Source of the DNA: Melghirimyces algeriensis
GTDB lineage: Bacteria > Bacillota > Bacilli > Thermoactinomycetales > DSM-45169
Length of the DNA stretch: 64,000 bases
Direction: 5' to 3'
Assembly: GCF_900182565.1 (NCBI RefSeq)
Contig: NZ_FXTI01000001.1
Location: 124,001 to 188,000 of the forward strand
Shown here: one piece after another, positions 16,559 to 25,701 of the stretch
Position numbering within the stretch: the first letter of the stretch is position 1
How the letters are laid out: each line of letters begins with the position of its first letter
Position numbers and translations under genes: made by a program
Notes under the pieces: generated by a model
Seen by the model: the letters and a program-made list of their open reading frames with translations, nothing else
The model's database searches: none
Told to the model about the DNA's origin: nothing

Positions 16559-17695
16559 TTATGAACGTTCTTTGACAGATCCATTGATGATAAAGCTCCA
16601 CAGGTCAACAAAGACACCTGCGCGATGAAGAGCCATCAGGATGATCCCTGCGACCGGTCCAAGAATAAGACCAAACACTCCAATCAATTTCAGCCCTACA
16701 AACAAGGCAACCAAGGTAAATAGTGGGTCCAGTCCAATATTGGTGGCAACCAGTTTCGGTTCAATAAATTGACGAACCGTGACAATCACTACATAAAGTA
16801 TGGCAATTCCCAAGCCGAATGGGATATTGCCGGAAAGGAACAGATATCCCGACCATGGTACCATAACCACTCCGACGCCCAGATAAGGGAGTAAGTCCAC
16901 TCCTCCAATAATCAAAGCGAGTGTCAAAGCGTACTCTACGCCGGCTATCGTCAGACCGATCCATACAATCATTCCTGTAATGAAAACTAGGGTGAGTTGT
17001 GCACGGATAAAGCCGAACAGTGCCTTTCGCAGATCCTGAATCACCAGCATATAGGTTTTATGGATACGATCTGGAATGATTGGGAGTGTTTTACGTTTTA
17101 AACGGGGCCAGTCCATTCCTATGAAAAATGAGGCAAGAATAATAAAGATCAGGACTGTAGCATAGTAAGGAAGATTCCCCAAAAACACACCGATACCTGT
17201 AAGAATATTGGTGATGATCTGTGTTCCTCTGTTGGTAATGACCCCCAGATTGTCCCGAATACTGGTGATAATTTCCGAGCTTTGTTCAGGATTTTTTTGC
17301 ATATATTCCTGAATGGTGTGAATCATTCGGGTGAGCTCATTGTTTTCATGCACAAACGTATTTAACAGATATTGATTCAGTTGGTTCAAAAAGTTGGGAA
17401 GGAGCTCGGCCAGCTCTGTCAGTTCAATCACCATTCGGGACACTAAAAATATAATCAGGCTGAGCAATGTTCCAACGAGGACAATCAAGGTGAGGGAGAC
17501 ACCTGCCCAGCGGGGAAAGCGAGCCCGCAGTTCCAACCAGCGAACGAGAGGTTCTGCCATCATGGCAATGATCCAGCCAATCAAAAACGGATAAATCAAG
17601 GGAAAGGTGAGTGTGATAAGAAAGTAGGTGACCACAATCAGTACAGTTACCAGTGTGGCTCGGAGTGAGATGCCGATTACGGCTTCGCGGTTCAA
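16559..17695 (-). CDS. ytvI: YtvI-type AI-2E family membrane protein
   Basis: 378 residues with around eight membrane segments and the family region GGVDLLPYLGVGVVMVPW. This is the UPF0118/AI-2E transporter fold. The YtvI subgroup is annotated as a sporulation integral membrane protein in Bacilli, without a known molecular role. A TTG start at 17695 is used because a perfect TAAAGGAGG lies ten bases before it; an ATG 11 codons upstream (17728) has no site. In B. subtilis the gene runs with its neighbours; here it is inverted. Confidence 0.85.
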   Translation of the reverse strand: MNREAVIGISLRATLVTVLIVVTYFLITLTFPLIYPFLIGWIIAMMAEPLVRWLELRARFPRWAGVSLTLIVLVGTLLSLIIFLVSRMVIELTELAELLPNFLNQLNQYLLNTFVHENNELTRMIHTIQEYMQKNPEQSSEIITSIRDNLGVITNRGTQIITNILTGIGVFLGNLPYYATVLIFIILASFFIGMDWPRLKRKTLPIIPDRIHKTYMLVIQDLRKALFGFIRAQLTLVFITGMIVWIGLTIAGVEYALTLALIIGGVDLLPYLGVGVVMVPWSGYLFLSGNIPFGLGIAILYVVIVTVRQFIEPKLVATNIGLDPLFTLVALFVGLKLIGVFGLILGPVAGIILMALHRAGVFVDLWSFIINGSVKERS

Positions 17696-17767
17696 AACGA
17701 TAAAGCCTCCTTTAGATATCTCTGACATCCTGTTGTGAGGATTTTTCCCCTTGAGGATGGTCGATAA

Positions 17768-17942
17768 AAGGAATTATACCGGAAGTTGCCTCCTGTTGCG
17801 CTGAATAATTTGACACTCTCTCATACCATTTTACAGGAAATGGGTATCAAAACCCAATCTTTTGATAAAGAAACAACTCTTGAAGGAAACCAAGTCTTTA
17901 TAGGAATGGATCGTGATGATAACAATTATTTTTTATGGTAAA
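17768..17942 (+). other. Gap between ytvI and citZ with an unassigned open frame
   Basis: The 490-base gap (17696-18184) holds no recognised gene. One frame, open from 17768 to TAA at 17940-17942, reads like real protein in its second half (MGIKTQSFDKETTLEG, FIGMDRDDNNYFLW) but has no credible start or ribosome site. It may be the end of a decayed gene. Downstream, TATACT near 18099 could be a citZ -10 box. No CcpC-type operator is recognised. Confidence 0.3.
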
Positions 17943-18184
17943 CTGTAAGAGGAATTCGGGGCACCAAAGGCAGATTTTTTCTTTTTTTCATTATGGAGTT
18001 CGGTTGAAGAACCAATCAATGACGGTTCTATTTCTTATTTTTAGCGGGCATCTGAAAACATATGGATTTCAAGATGGCTTTGTTTTAATGGGAATATACT
18101 TTACGGGATGAATGTTTCATTCCTTTCGGTGAAGACTGGCCTTCGGGAGTGCCCGAGCACCATTGTAGAAAAGGAGTGATTACC

Positions 18185-19297
18185 ATGTCGGTTGCGAAGG
18201 GATTAGAGGGTGTCGTAGCTCTTACTTCCCAGATCAGCTCTATTGTGGATGGAGTTTTAACCTATCGGGGAATTAACATTGATGAGCTTGCCGAGAAGGC
18301 CAGCTTTGAAGAAGTGATGTTTCTTCTGTGGAACGGCAGGCTCCCCAAGCAAGATGAGATGGACCAACTAAAAGAACAGTTGGGCTCTCAAGCGCAGTTG
18401 CCAGAGGGAATTTTAAAGCACCTGAAGGATTATCCGAGAGACATTCACCCCATGGCAGCCTTGAGAACCGCTGTATCGTCCCTGGCAATGTTTGATCCTG
18501 AAGCGGATGATAACAGTCAGGAAGTTAACAGGCGAAAGGCGATTAGCCTGGTTGCCAAGGTACCGACAATCGTTGCCGCCTTGTATCGTCTCAACAAGGG
18601 TATGGACCCGGTTGAACCGAAGTCGGATTATGGTTATGCAAAGAACTTCGTTTACATGTTGCATGGAAAAGAGCCGGAGGAGACAGAGGTTACAGCAATT
18701 GACAAGGCACTCATTCTGCATGCGGACCACGAACTGAATGCATCCACTTTTGCAGCCCGTGTAAGCACAGCCACATTGACAGATATGTACTCTGCGATTA
18801 CTGCGGCGATTGGAACCCTAAAGGGACCCTTGCATGGGGGAGCGAATGAACGGGTTATGCTCATGTTGGAAGAGATTGGATCTCTGGATCGTGTAGAAGA
18901 AGTGATTAAACAGAAATTGGAAAACAAAGAAAAAATCATGGGATTTGGTCATCGCGTTTACAAAGATGGCGATCCCAGAGCGAAACACCTGCGCGAAATG
19001 TCCCGTCAACTGGCTGAATTGAACGGGGATCAAAAGTGGTATCAGATGTCTGTAAAAATTAATGAGTTGGTTGAGGAAACGAAGGGTCTGAAGCCTAACG
19101 TGGACTTTTACTCGGCCTCCACCTATCATTATCTTGGAATCCCCCGGAATCTGTTCACGCCCATCTTTGCCATCAGCCGTATGTCAGGATGGACTGCCCA
19201 TGTGCTTGAACAGTATTCGGATAACCGGTTGATCCGTCCTCGTGCGGAGTATACGGGACCGGTCAATCAATCCTATATCCCAGTTGAAAACAGATAA
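18185..19297 (+). CDS. citZ: Citrate synthase
   Basis: Condenses acetyl-CoA and oxaloacetate at the entry to the TCA cycle. It has 370 residues, the short Gram-positive type. The active-site residues lie in LHADHELNAS (near 180), GPLHGGANE (near 217) and MGFGHRVYKDGDPRA (near 255), with the catalytic aspartate in NVDFYSAS (near 307). ATG at 18185 follows AAAGGAGTG. It is the first gene of citZ-icd-mdh, as in B. subtilis. Confidence 0.97.
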   Translation: MSVAKGLEGVVALTSQISSIVDGVLTYRGINIDELAEKASFEEVMFLLWNGRLPKQDEMDQLKEQLGSQAQLPEGILKHLKDYPRDIHPMAALRTAVSSLAMFDPEADDNSQEVNRRKAISLVAKVPTIVAALYRLNKGMDPVEPKSDYGYAKNFVYMLHGKEPEETEVTAIDKALILHADHELNASTFAARVSTATLTDMYSAITAAIGTLKGPLHGGANERVMLMLEEIGSLDRVEEVIKQKLENKEKIMGFGHRVYKDGDPRAKHLREMSRQLAELNGDQKWYQMSVKINELVEETKGLKPNVDFYSASTYHYLGIPRNLFTPIFAISRMSGWTAHVLEQYSDNRLIRPRAEYTGPVNQSYIPVENR

Positions 19298-19351
19298 AAA
19301 GACGGGTTAAAGCCTGTTGGGCCTCCGTTAAAGAGGAAAAGGAGTGTTGTT

Positions 19352-20638
19352 ATGCCACGGTATGAAGCACCTCAAGCCGGAGAAAAGATCACATTTAAAA
19401 ACGGGGAGCTGCAAGTTCCCGATCATCCCATTATTCCATTTATTGAAGGAGACGGAATTGGACCGGATATTTGGTCAGCTGCCCGGCGCGTCTTGGATTC
19501 TGCAGTGGATAAAGCGTATGGTTCCAAACGGAAGATTGAATGGTTTGAGATTTACGCCGGAGAAAAGGCAAACAATCAAATGGGCGAATGGTTGCCCGCT
19601 GAGACATTAAAAGCCATTGAGGAATACTTTGTAGCCATTAAAGGACCGTTGACCACACCGGTAGGTGGGGGAATTCGTTCGTTGAACGTGGCTCTTCGTC
19701 AGGAGTTGGATCTGTTTGTCTGTCTGCGTCCGGTTCGTTATTTCAATGGTGTTCCTTCCCCTGTGAAACGGCCGGAACAGGTGGATATGGTGATTTTCAG
19801 GGAAAACTCAGAAGATATTTATGCCGGGATTGAATGGCAGGCTGAATCCGAAGAAGTTAAAAAAGTGATTCGCTTCCTGCAAGACGAAATGGGCGTGAAG
19901 AAAATTCGGTTCCCGGAGACTTCCGGAATTGGCATTAAGCCAGTTTCCCGTGAAGGAACCGAACGCCTGGTACGTTCTGCAATTCAATATGCCCTAGATC
20001 ATGGTCGTAAGAGTGTCACACTGGTTCATAAAGGAAACATCATGAAGTTTACGGAAGGATCGTTCAAGAATTGGGGCTATGAGCTAGCCGAGCGGGAATT
20101 CAGTGATCAGGTGTTTACCTGGCGCCAGTATGATGAGATAAAAGCCGAACATGGACTGGAAGCGGCAAACCGGGCACAGGGTGATGCGGAAGCAGCCGGT
20201 AAACTGATTGTAAAGGATTCAATCGCAGATGCTTTCTTGCAACAGATTTTGACACGCCCGGCAGAGTATGATGTCATTGCCACATTAAATCTGAATGGGG
20301 ACTATGTCTCCGATGCTCTCGCGGCACAAGTCGGTGGAATTGGAATCGCACCCGGTGCCAATATTAACTTTGAAACGGGACATGCCATTTTTGAAGCCAC
20401 GCATGGAACGGCTCCGAAGTATGCCGGAATGGACAAAGTGAACCCCGGTTCCGTTATTCTCTCCGGAGTGTTGATGTTGGAGCATCTCGGCTGGCAGGAA
20501 GCTGCGGATCGCATTTACCGTGCCATGGACAAAACGATTGCTCAAAAAACCGTAACGTATGATTTTGCTCGCTTGATGGAGGGAGCGACCGAGCTGAAAT
20601 GTTCGGAGTTTGCTTCCAAATTGATTGAAAACTTGTAA
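19352..20638 (+). CDS. icd: NADP-dependent isocitrate dehydrogenase
   Basis: Oxidatively decarboxylates isocitrate to 2-oxoglutarate. It has 428 residues. The substrate loop FRENSEDIYAGIEW is near residue 150, including the serine phosphorylated by AceK in enterics. HKGNIMKFTEG is near 228 and the C-terminal cofactor region HGTAPKYAGMDKVNPGS near 350, where the Lys and Tyr are characteristic of NADP use. ATG follows AAAAGGAGTG. Confidence 0.97.
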   Translation: MPRYEAPQAGEKITFKNGELQVPDHPIIPFIEGDGIGPDIWSAARRVLDSAVDKAYGSKRKIEWFEIYAGEKANNQMGEWLPAETLKAIEEYFVAIKGPLTTPVGGGIRSLNVALRQELDLFVCLRPVRYFNGVPSPVKRPEQVDMVIFRENSEDIYAGIEWQAESEEVKKVIRFLQDEMGVKKIRFPETSGIGIKPVSREGTERLVRSAIQYALDHGRKSVTLVHKGNIMKFTEGSFKNWGYELAEREFSDQVFTWRQYDEIKAEHGLEAANRAQGDAEAAGKLIVKDSIADAFLQQILTRPAEYDVIATLNLNGDYVSDALAAQVGGIGIAPGANINFETGHAIFEATHGTAPKYAGMDKVNPGSVILSGVLMLEHLGWQEAADRIYRAMDKTIAQKTVTYDFARLMEGATELKCSEFASKLIENL

Positions 20639-20774
20639 TGTGCAAGTGTGAGCTATTTTCACTGTATACTTAAGAGGAAGCGATGAAGAGTTGCGGACTG
20701 CCGTTTTTCAATTCAGGCATTCCGCAGTTTAAGCTGTGGAATCCTTACCATGTTCTTTGAACGGAGGTAGAATC

Positions 20775-21713
20775 ATGTCTATCCAAAGAAGGAAAATTTC
20801 CATTATCGGAAGCGGATTTACAGGGGCAACAGCGGCTCTCATGCTGGCTCAGAAGGAATTGGGAGACATTGTTCTGGTAGATATCCCCCAAGCTGAAGGC
20901 CCAACCAAAGGGAAAGCCTTGGATATGATGGAGTCCACCCCTGTACAAGGGGTTGATGCCCGGATTACAGGTACTGTCGACTATCAGGATACCAAAGATT
21001 CCGATCTTGTACTGATCACTGCGGGTGTGGCCCGGAAACCGGGAATGAGTCGGGATGATCTGATCAGCATTAATGCCAAGGTCATGCGCTCTGTGACAGA
21101 GCAGGTTGTGAAATATTCCCCTGATTGTACCATTATTGTATTGACCAATCCGGTAGACGCCATGACCTATGAGGTTTATCGTACTTCCGGCTTTCCAAAA
21201 CACCGGGTGATTGGACAATCCGGGGTGTTGGATACGGCCCGTTTCCGTACGTTTATCGCAGAAGAGTTAAATGTTTCCGTGGAAGATGTTACAGGGTTTG
21301 TTCTGGGTGGACATGGAGATGACATGGTTCCCTTGGTACGATACTCCTATGTTGGAGGTATCCCACTGGAAAAATGGATATCCAAGGATCGATTGGATGC
21401 GATTGTGGAGCGGACCCGCAAGGGTGGTGGAGAGATCGTCAATCTCCTTGGAAACGGCAGCGCTTACTATGCTCCAGCCGCTTCTCTCGTTGAAATGTCG
21501 GAGGCCATTTTGAAAGATAAGCGGCGGATTCTTCCCGCTATTGCTTACTTAGAGGGAGAATACGGTTATCGCGATATGTATCTGGGGGTTCCGGTGATCC
21601 TCGGTGGAAATGGTTTGGAAAAAGTGATTGAGTTGGAATTGACGGATGAAGAGAAGAAACAATTGGACCAATCGGCGCAATCTGTACAAAATGTAATGAA
21701 GTTGCTTGATTAA
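20775..21713 (+). CDS. mdh: Malate dehydrogenase (LDH-like)
   Basis: NAD-dependent malate/oxaloacetate interconversion. It has 312 residues of the lactate-dehydrogenase-like type of Bacilli. IIGSGFTGAT forms the Rossmann motif at residue 10; GQSGVLDTARFR near 150 and LGGHGDDMVPL near 176 carry the substrate arginine and catalytic histidine. ATG at 20775 follows GGAGGTAG; the longer in-frame extension upstream has no site. It closes the TCA operon before a terminator. Confidence 0.97.
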   Translation: MSIQRRKISIIGSGFTGATAALMLAQKELGDIVLVDIPQAEGPTKGKALDMMESTPVQGVDARITGTVDYQDTKDSDLVLITAGVARKPGMSRDDLISINAKVMRSVTEQVVKYSPDCTIIVLTNPVDAMTYEVYRTSGFPKHRVIGQSGVLDTARFRTFIAEELNVSVEDVTGFVLGGHGDDMVPLVRYSYVGGIPLEKWISKDRLDAIVERTRKGGGEIVNLLGNGSAYYAPAASLVEMSEAILKDKRRILPAIAYLEGEYGYRDMYLGVPVILGGNGLEKVIELELTDEEKKQLDQSAQSVQNVMKLLD

Positions 21714-21718
21714 ATACG

Positions 21719-21744
21719 AAACCCGGGGCACGCCCGGGTTTTTC
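21719..21744 (+). terminator. Terminator after mdh
   Basis: AACCCGGG pairs with CCCGGGTT across a short GCACG loop and is followed by TTTTT. It ends the citZ-icd-mdh transcript. Confidence 0.9.
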
Positions 21745-22048
21745 TACAGGGTTACAAGTAAATATTAACCATTTATACAATCAAATGTAAATTCAATATT
21801 AAAAAGGATTGCATTCTTTAAAAGAGAGCGGGTTGCCGTCAGCGGACAAAAGGGAGAAACCACCTCTTGGACGTTGATTTTTTGTATGGCAGAAATAAAC
21901 GGTATTTCAATGAAGGAAAAATTTGTGTACGATGAACTTGTCATAGAAATACCCTGATAAAGCGTTTCTCAGAAAAAGGTTCAAGCAGTGCCGGCTTTCC
22001 CTGCAATGGTATTGCACATGAAAAACTTGTAGAAGTGGAGGTTCGAAG
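21745..22048 (+). other. Intergenic region upstream of phoPR
   Basis: About 300 bases with no gene that I can support. It must contain the phoPR promoter, but I cannot pick one convincing -35/-10 pair and see no clear Pho-box repeats. The phoP ribosome site GTGGAGG is at its right end. Confidence 0.5.
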
Positions 22049-22756
22049 ATGGATAAGACAGTGATGGTTGTGGATGATGAACCTTCAATTGTCAAGCTGG
22101 TGAAATACAACTTGGAAAAAGAAGGATACCAAGTGGAAGTGGCTACCGATGGAGAAAAGGCGTTGGAAAAGATAAAAGATATCGCTCCTGACCTGGTGGT
22201 GCTTGATCTGATGTTACCCAAAGTGGACGGATTGGAGGTTTGTAAACAACTTCGGAAAGAAAGCCGTCACATTCCAATTCTGATGCTTACTGCCAAAACC
22301 GAGGAATTTGACAAAGTGCTTGGTTTGGAATTGGGGGCGGATGATTATATGACGAAGCCGTTCAGCCCCAGAGAGTTGGTAGCCCGCGTGAAAGCTATTT
22401 TTCGCCGAATGGAAGCTGTCCGTGAGGTGGAAAGCCCGTTTAAGGAAAAGGGATTCAGGATCGGTGATTTACAAATTGATGCAGACGGATACGAAGTGTT
22501 ACGGAAAGATGAGCCGGTTGATCTGACTCCCAAAGAGTTTGAACTGTTGATCTATCTGGCGAATCATCGAGGAAAAGTACTCTCACGGGATCAGTTGCTA
22601 AATGCGGTGTGGGATTATGATTATATCGGCGATACGCGAATTGTGGACGTTCATGTTAGCCATCTGAGAGAAAAGGTCGAAGAAGATTCTCGGAATCCTG
22701 TTTATATTAAAACCGTTCGTGGAATCGGGTATAAGTTTGAAGGACCGAAAGAATGA
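22049..22756 (+). CDS. phoP: Phosphate-regulon response regulator
   Basis: 235-residue OmpR-family regulator. The receiver domain (residues 1-118) has the acidic pair DDE at the N-terminus, the phospho-acceptor aspartate in LVVLDLMLPKVDG near 52 and the lysine in DYMTKPFSPREL near 100. The winged-helix DNA-binding domain (about 138-233) follows. Overlap with phoR by four bases (ATGA) marks it as a two-component pair. The position after mdh and the Pho box before pstS identify it as PhoP. Confidence 0.95.
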   Translation: MDKTVMVVDDEPSIVKLVKYNLEKEGYQVEVATDGEKALEKIKDIAPDLVVLDLMLPKVDGLEVCKQLRKESRHIPILMLTAKTEEFDKVLGLELGADDYMTKPFSPRELVARVKAIFRRMEAVREVESPFKEKGFRIGDLQIDADGYEVLRKDEPVDLTPKEFELLIYLANHRGKVLSRDQLLNAVWDYDYIGDTRIVDVHVSHLREKVEEDSRNPVYIKTVRGIGYKFEGPKE

Positions 22757-24516
22757 TGCAGTCACTTCATCATCGATTAACCATGATGTTTTTGATGGTG
22801 ATTGCCATTTCCGTTTTGGGGACAGGCATTTTTGTGGCATTGTTGGTAAAAGCCTCTTATCTGGATTCTTTGACCGATCGTCTGGGAAAAGAAGGACAAC
22901 TCCTTGTCAATACGTTGAATTGGGAGGAAGCGCTGGAGCAGCCGGCGCTTTTTCAACAACATGCAGACAAGTTCAGTCGTTCTCTGGGTGTCCGAGTCAC
23001 ATTGATTAACAATGACGGAAAGGTGCTGGGAGACTCCTCTGAATCTCCGGTTGTGATGGACAATTTAAGACATCACAAAGAAGTTAATCGCGTTCTTGAA
23101 TCGCGGATGAAAGGGAGCTATCACAGTGTTACCCAGGACGACAAGCTCTATGTTTTTACACCGGCGATCAAAAAAGAAGGAGAAACCTCAGAAGTTTTGG
23201 GGGCTGTCAGACTGACCATGGAGTTGAAAACGATAAACGGGAGTCTCAGCCAGGTTTGGCTGTCTCTCGTGGGTGGTCTGCTCATTTCTTTTATCCTTGC
23301 CTCTTTGATCGGTTCCAGAGTCGCCCGTAATATTACACGTCCGATTGAAGAAATGACGCAGGCAGCGGTCGATATTGCACGAAACAAGTTTCATCGCAGA
23401 GTTCCCGTCCAACAACGGGATGAAATCGGTCGGTTGGCTTCGGCAATTAATCGTATGGCTGCCGGTCTGCGATATCAGCTGGAGACGATCCGAAAGAGTG
23501 AGCGTCGTTTGACCAGTGTCATTGAAACCATGGAAAGCGGTTTATTAATGGTGGATTCCAATCGCAAAATTACATTGGCCAACCAAGCCATTCACCGTTT
23601 TTTCAATGTGAAATCACCCCAGCTGCTGAACAAACCCCTTCCGGAGCGGGCGGTTTTTCACGATTTACATCTGATGATTCGTAAATGCCTGCATACAGGT
23701 GAGCGAATGCAGGGTGAGATTCATCTCTATTTTCCTGAAGAAAGGGTGCTGGAAGCGAATTTGACACCTATTTACGGAGAAAGAGAGGGAATGGGAGTGG
23801 TTGCCGTGTTGCATGATATTACGGCGATCCGAAAGCTGGAAAGGATGCGCACGGAATTTGTGGCCAATGTTTCCCACGAACTGAAGACCCCGGTCACTTC
23901 TCTGCGAGGATTTGCAGAAACACTGTTGGACGGAGCAGTGGAGGACCCACAGATGCAACGTGAGTTTCTGGAAATCATTCAAGCGGAAAGTTTGCGTTTG
24001 GAAAGGTTGATTGGTGATCTGCTGGACCTTTCCAAGATTGAGTCTCGCGAAATGAGTCTCAATCTTGAGGAAATCGATGTGACAAAACTGATTCGAACCA
24101 TTGTGAAAACAACGGAAAAACAGATGAAAAAGCGGGGGTTAAATTTCCAGGTAGATGTGAAAGAAGACTTTACTGTTCATGTGGACCGGGATCGTTTCTC
24201 ACAGATTTTGATCAATCTGTTGTCCAATTCAATGGCCTATACACCGACTGGAGGCAGTGTCAACCTGTCTGCCGGGAAGGAGGAAAAAAGATGGTGGATA
24301 CGAGTGTCTGATACAGGGATCGGAATCCCGGAAGAAGATTTGCCCAGGATTTTTGAACGGTTTTACCGTGTCGATAAAGCTCGCTCCCGCGAATCTGGTG
24401 GAACCGGGTTGGGACTTGCCATTGTGAAACATCTGGTAGAGGCTCATGAAGGTAAAATCCATGTGGAAAGCCGTGTGGGGAAAGGTACAGCCATTACTCT
24501 CTCTTTTCCCCTCTAG
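22753..24516 (+). CDS. phoR: Phosphate-regulon sensor histidine kinase
   Basis: 587 residues. Membrane segments lie near 10-32 and 160-180 around an extracellular sensor region. HAMP (about 180-235), a PAS domain (about 245-350) and the kinase core follow. The H-box FVANVSHELKTPVTSLRGF places the phospho-histidine near 374. The N-box ILINLLSNSMAYTP is near 486, G1 DTGIGIPEEDL near 518 and G2 GGTGLGLAIVKH near 551. It phosphorylates PhoP in phosphate starvation. In Bacillus PhoR the signal comes through teichoic-acid metabolism rather than PhoU; which applies here is unknown. Confidence 0.95.
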   Translation: MMQSLHHRLTMMFLMVIAISVLGTGIFVALLVKASYLDSLTDRLGKEGQLLVNTLNWEEALEQPALFQQHADKFSRSLGVRVTLINNDGKVLGDSSESPVVMDNLRHHKEVNRVLESRMKGSYHSVTQDDKLYVFTPAIKKEGETSEVLGAVRLTMELKTINGSLSQVWLSLVGGLLISFILASLIGSRVARNITRPIEEMTQAAVDIARNKFHRRVPVQQRDEIGRLASAINRMAAGLRYQLETIRKSERRLTSVIETMESGLLMVDSNRKITLANQAIHRFFNVKSPQLLNKPLPERAVFHDLHLMIRKCLHTGERMQGEIHLYFPEERVLEANLTPIYGEREGMGVVAVLHDITAIRKLERMRTEFVANVSHELKTPVTSLRGFAETLLDGAVEDPQMQREFLEIIQAESLRLERLIGDLLDLSKIESREMSLNLEEIDVTKLIRTIVKTTEKQMKKRGLNFQVDVKEDFTVHVDRDRFSQILINLLSNSMAYTPTGGSVNLSAGKEEKRWWIRVSDTGIGIPEEDLPRIFERFYRVDKARSRESGGTGLGLAIVKHLVEAHEGKIHVESRVGKGTAITLSFPL

Positions 24517-24529
24517 GCTTTTTTCTTTT

Positions 24530-24606
24530 GTTACAGGTGGTTTACTCGGTTCTTTACACAACCTTAACAATTCGTTTATTTGAGGATAAAACTTAAGATT
24601 TATAGT
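24530..24606 (+). promoter_or_regulatory. Pho box and promoter of pstSCAB-phoU
   Basis: Direct repeats resembling TTAACA recur at 24530 (GTTACA), 24541 (TTTACT), 24553 (TTTACA), 24564 (TTAACA) and 24575 (TTTATT), spaced 11-12 bases. This is the arrangement of a Bacillus PhoP-binding box. A -10-like TATAGT lies at 24601-24606, 20 bases after the last repeat, as expected for a PhoP-activated promoter without a -35 box. Confidence 0.8.
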
Positions 24607-24664
24607 GGACAGTGTTCGAGGGCATGATTAACCTCATTATATTTCTCTAGGGGGATGCGACTTT

Positions 24665-25612
24665 ATGCTTAAGAAAAGTCTGCAAGTAGCAGGAGCTTTG
24701 GTACTTTCACTTTCAATGGTCGTCGGATGCGCCTCCAACGACCCGAATGCAGGTGGAGAAAACGGAGGAGACGGTCTATCCGGAACGATAAAAATTGACG
24801 GATCAAGCACGGTATATCCAGTCTCCCAAGCAGTCGCTGAAGAATTTATGAAAAAGAACCCTGGGGTAGAAGTAACCGTTTCAAAATCAGGAACGGGTGG
24901 CGGTTTTGAAAAGTGGACAAAAAAAGAAACAGACCTTTCCGATGCTTCCCGTACGATTAAAGATGAAGAAAAGAAAGCTGCTGAAGAAGCGGGTCTGGAG
25001 CCGATTGAAGTCCCGGTAGCTTTTGACGGGATCACCGTTGTGGTGAATAAAGAGAATGATTTTGTAGATCAGTTGACAGTAGAACAGCTGAAAAAGATCT
25101 GGGAACCGGATAGCAAAGTGAAAACATGGAAAGATGTGAATTCCGAATGGCCCGATGAACCGATCAAGCTGTATGGCCCAGGAACAGCTTCCGGTACCTT
25201 TGACTACTTCACTGAGGAAATTGTCGGCGAAGGAGGAAAGAGTCGAACGGACTATACGCAATCCGAAGACGACAATACCTTGGTGCAAGGGGTAGCAGGT
25301 GATAAAAACGCTTTGGGTTACTTCGGTTATGCCTATTATGTTGAAAACAAAGATAAGCTGAAAGCTGTAAAGGTGGATGCTGGAAAAGGTGCGGTTGAGC
25401 CTACCGATGAAACGATTCAAAACGGAGAATATGCTCCCCTTTCCCGTCCGATCTTCATTTATGCAAGCAAGCAGGCGATGGAGAAAGAACACATCAAGCA
25501 ATTTATGGAGTTCTATTTGACAGAAGGAAAAGAGCTGGTTTCGGATGTGGGTTATATTAAGATGAGTGACGAGAAATATGGAGAAGGCCTCAAAAAGCTT
25601 GGAATTGAGTAA
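24665..25612 (+). CDS. pstS: Phosphate ABC transporter substrate-binding lipoprotein
   Basis: 315 residues. The lipoprotein signal peptide ends in a lipobox (SMVVGC, Cys near residue 21), then an acidic linker. The mature protein is of the PstS type: IKIDGSSTVYPVSQAVAEEF near residue 43 and SGTGGGFEKW near 75 form the phosphate-binding site, with GTASGTFDYFTEE near 177. It captures phosphate outside the membrane for PstCAB. It is the first gene after the Pho box. Confidence 0.95.
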   Translation: MLKKSLQVAGALVLSLSMVVGCASNDPNAGGENGGDGLSGTIKIDGSSTVYPVSQAVAEEFMKKNPGVEVTVSKSGTGGGFEKWTKKETDLSDASRTIKDEEKKAAEEAGLEPIEVPVAFDGITVVVNKENDFVDQLTVEQLKKIWEPDSKVKTWKDVNSEWPDEPIKLYGPGTASGTFDYFTEEIVGEGGKSRTDYTQSEDDNTLVQGVAGDKNALGYFGYAYYVENKDKLKAVKVDAGKGAVEPTDETIQNGEYAPLSRPIFIYASKQAMEKEHIKQFMEFYLTEGKELVSDVGYIKMSDEKYGEGLKKLGIE

Positions 25613-25701
25613 CCACCCCTCCTCCGGATATCTTTATAATCTGTGTGGCCGTCCAAAGGGACTGTGCCACACTTTCCCTTGTTTTAGAAAGGAGTGTAAA
25701 T

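Noticed and set aside
24887..25501. Open frame on the minus strand inside pstS (204 codons)
   Set aside because: Phe-rich translation is the complement of Glu/Lys-rich pstS codons; no ribosome site.
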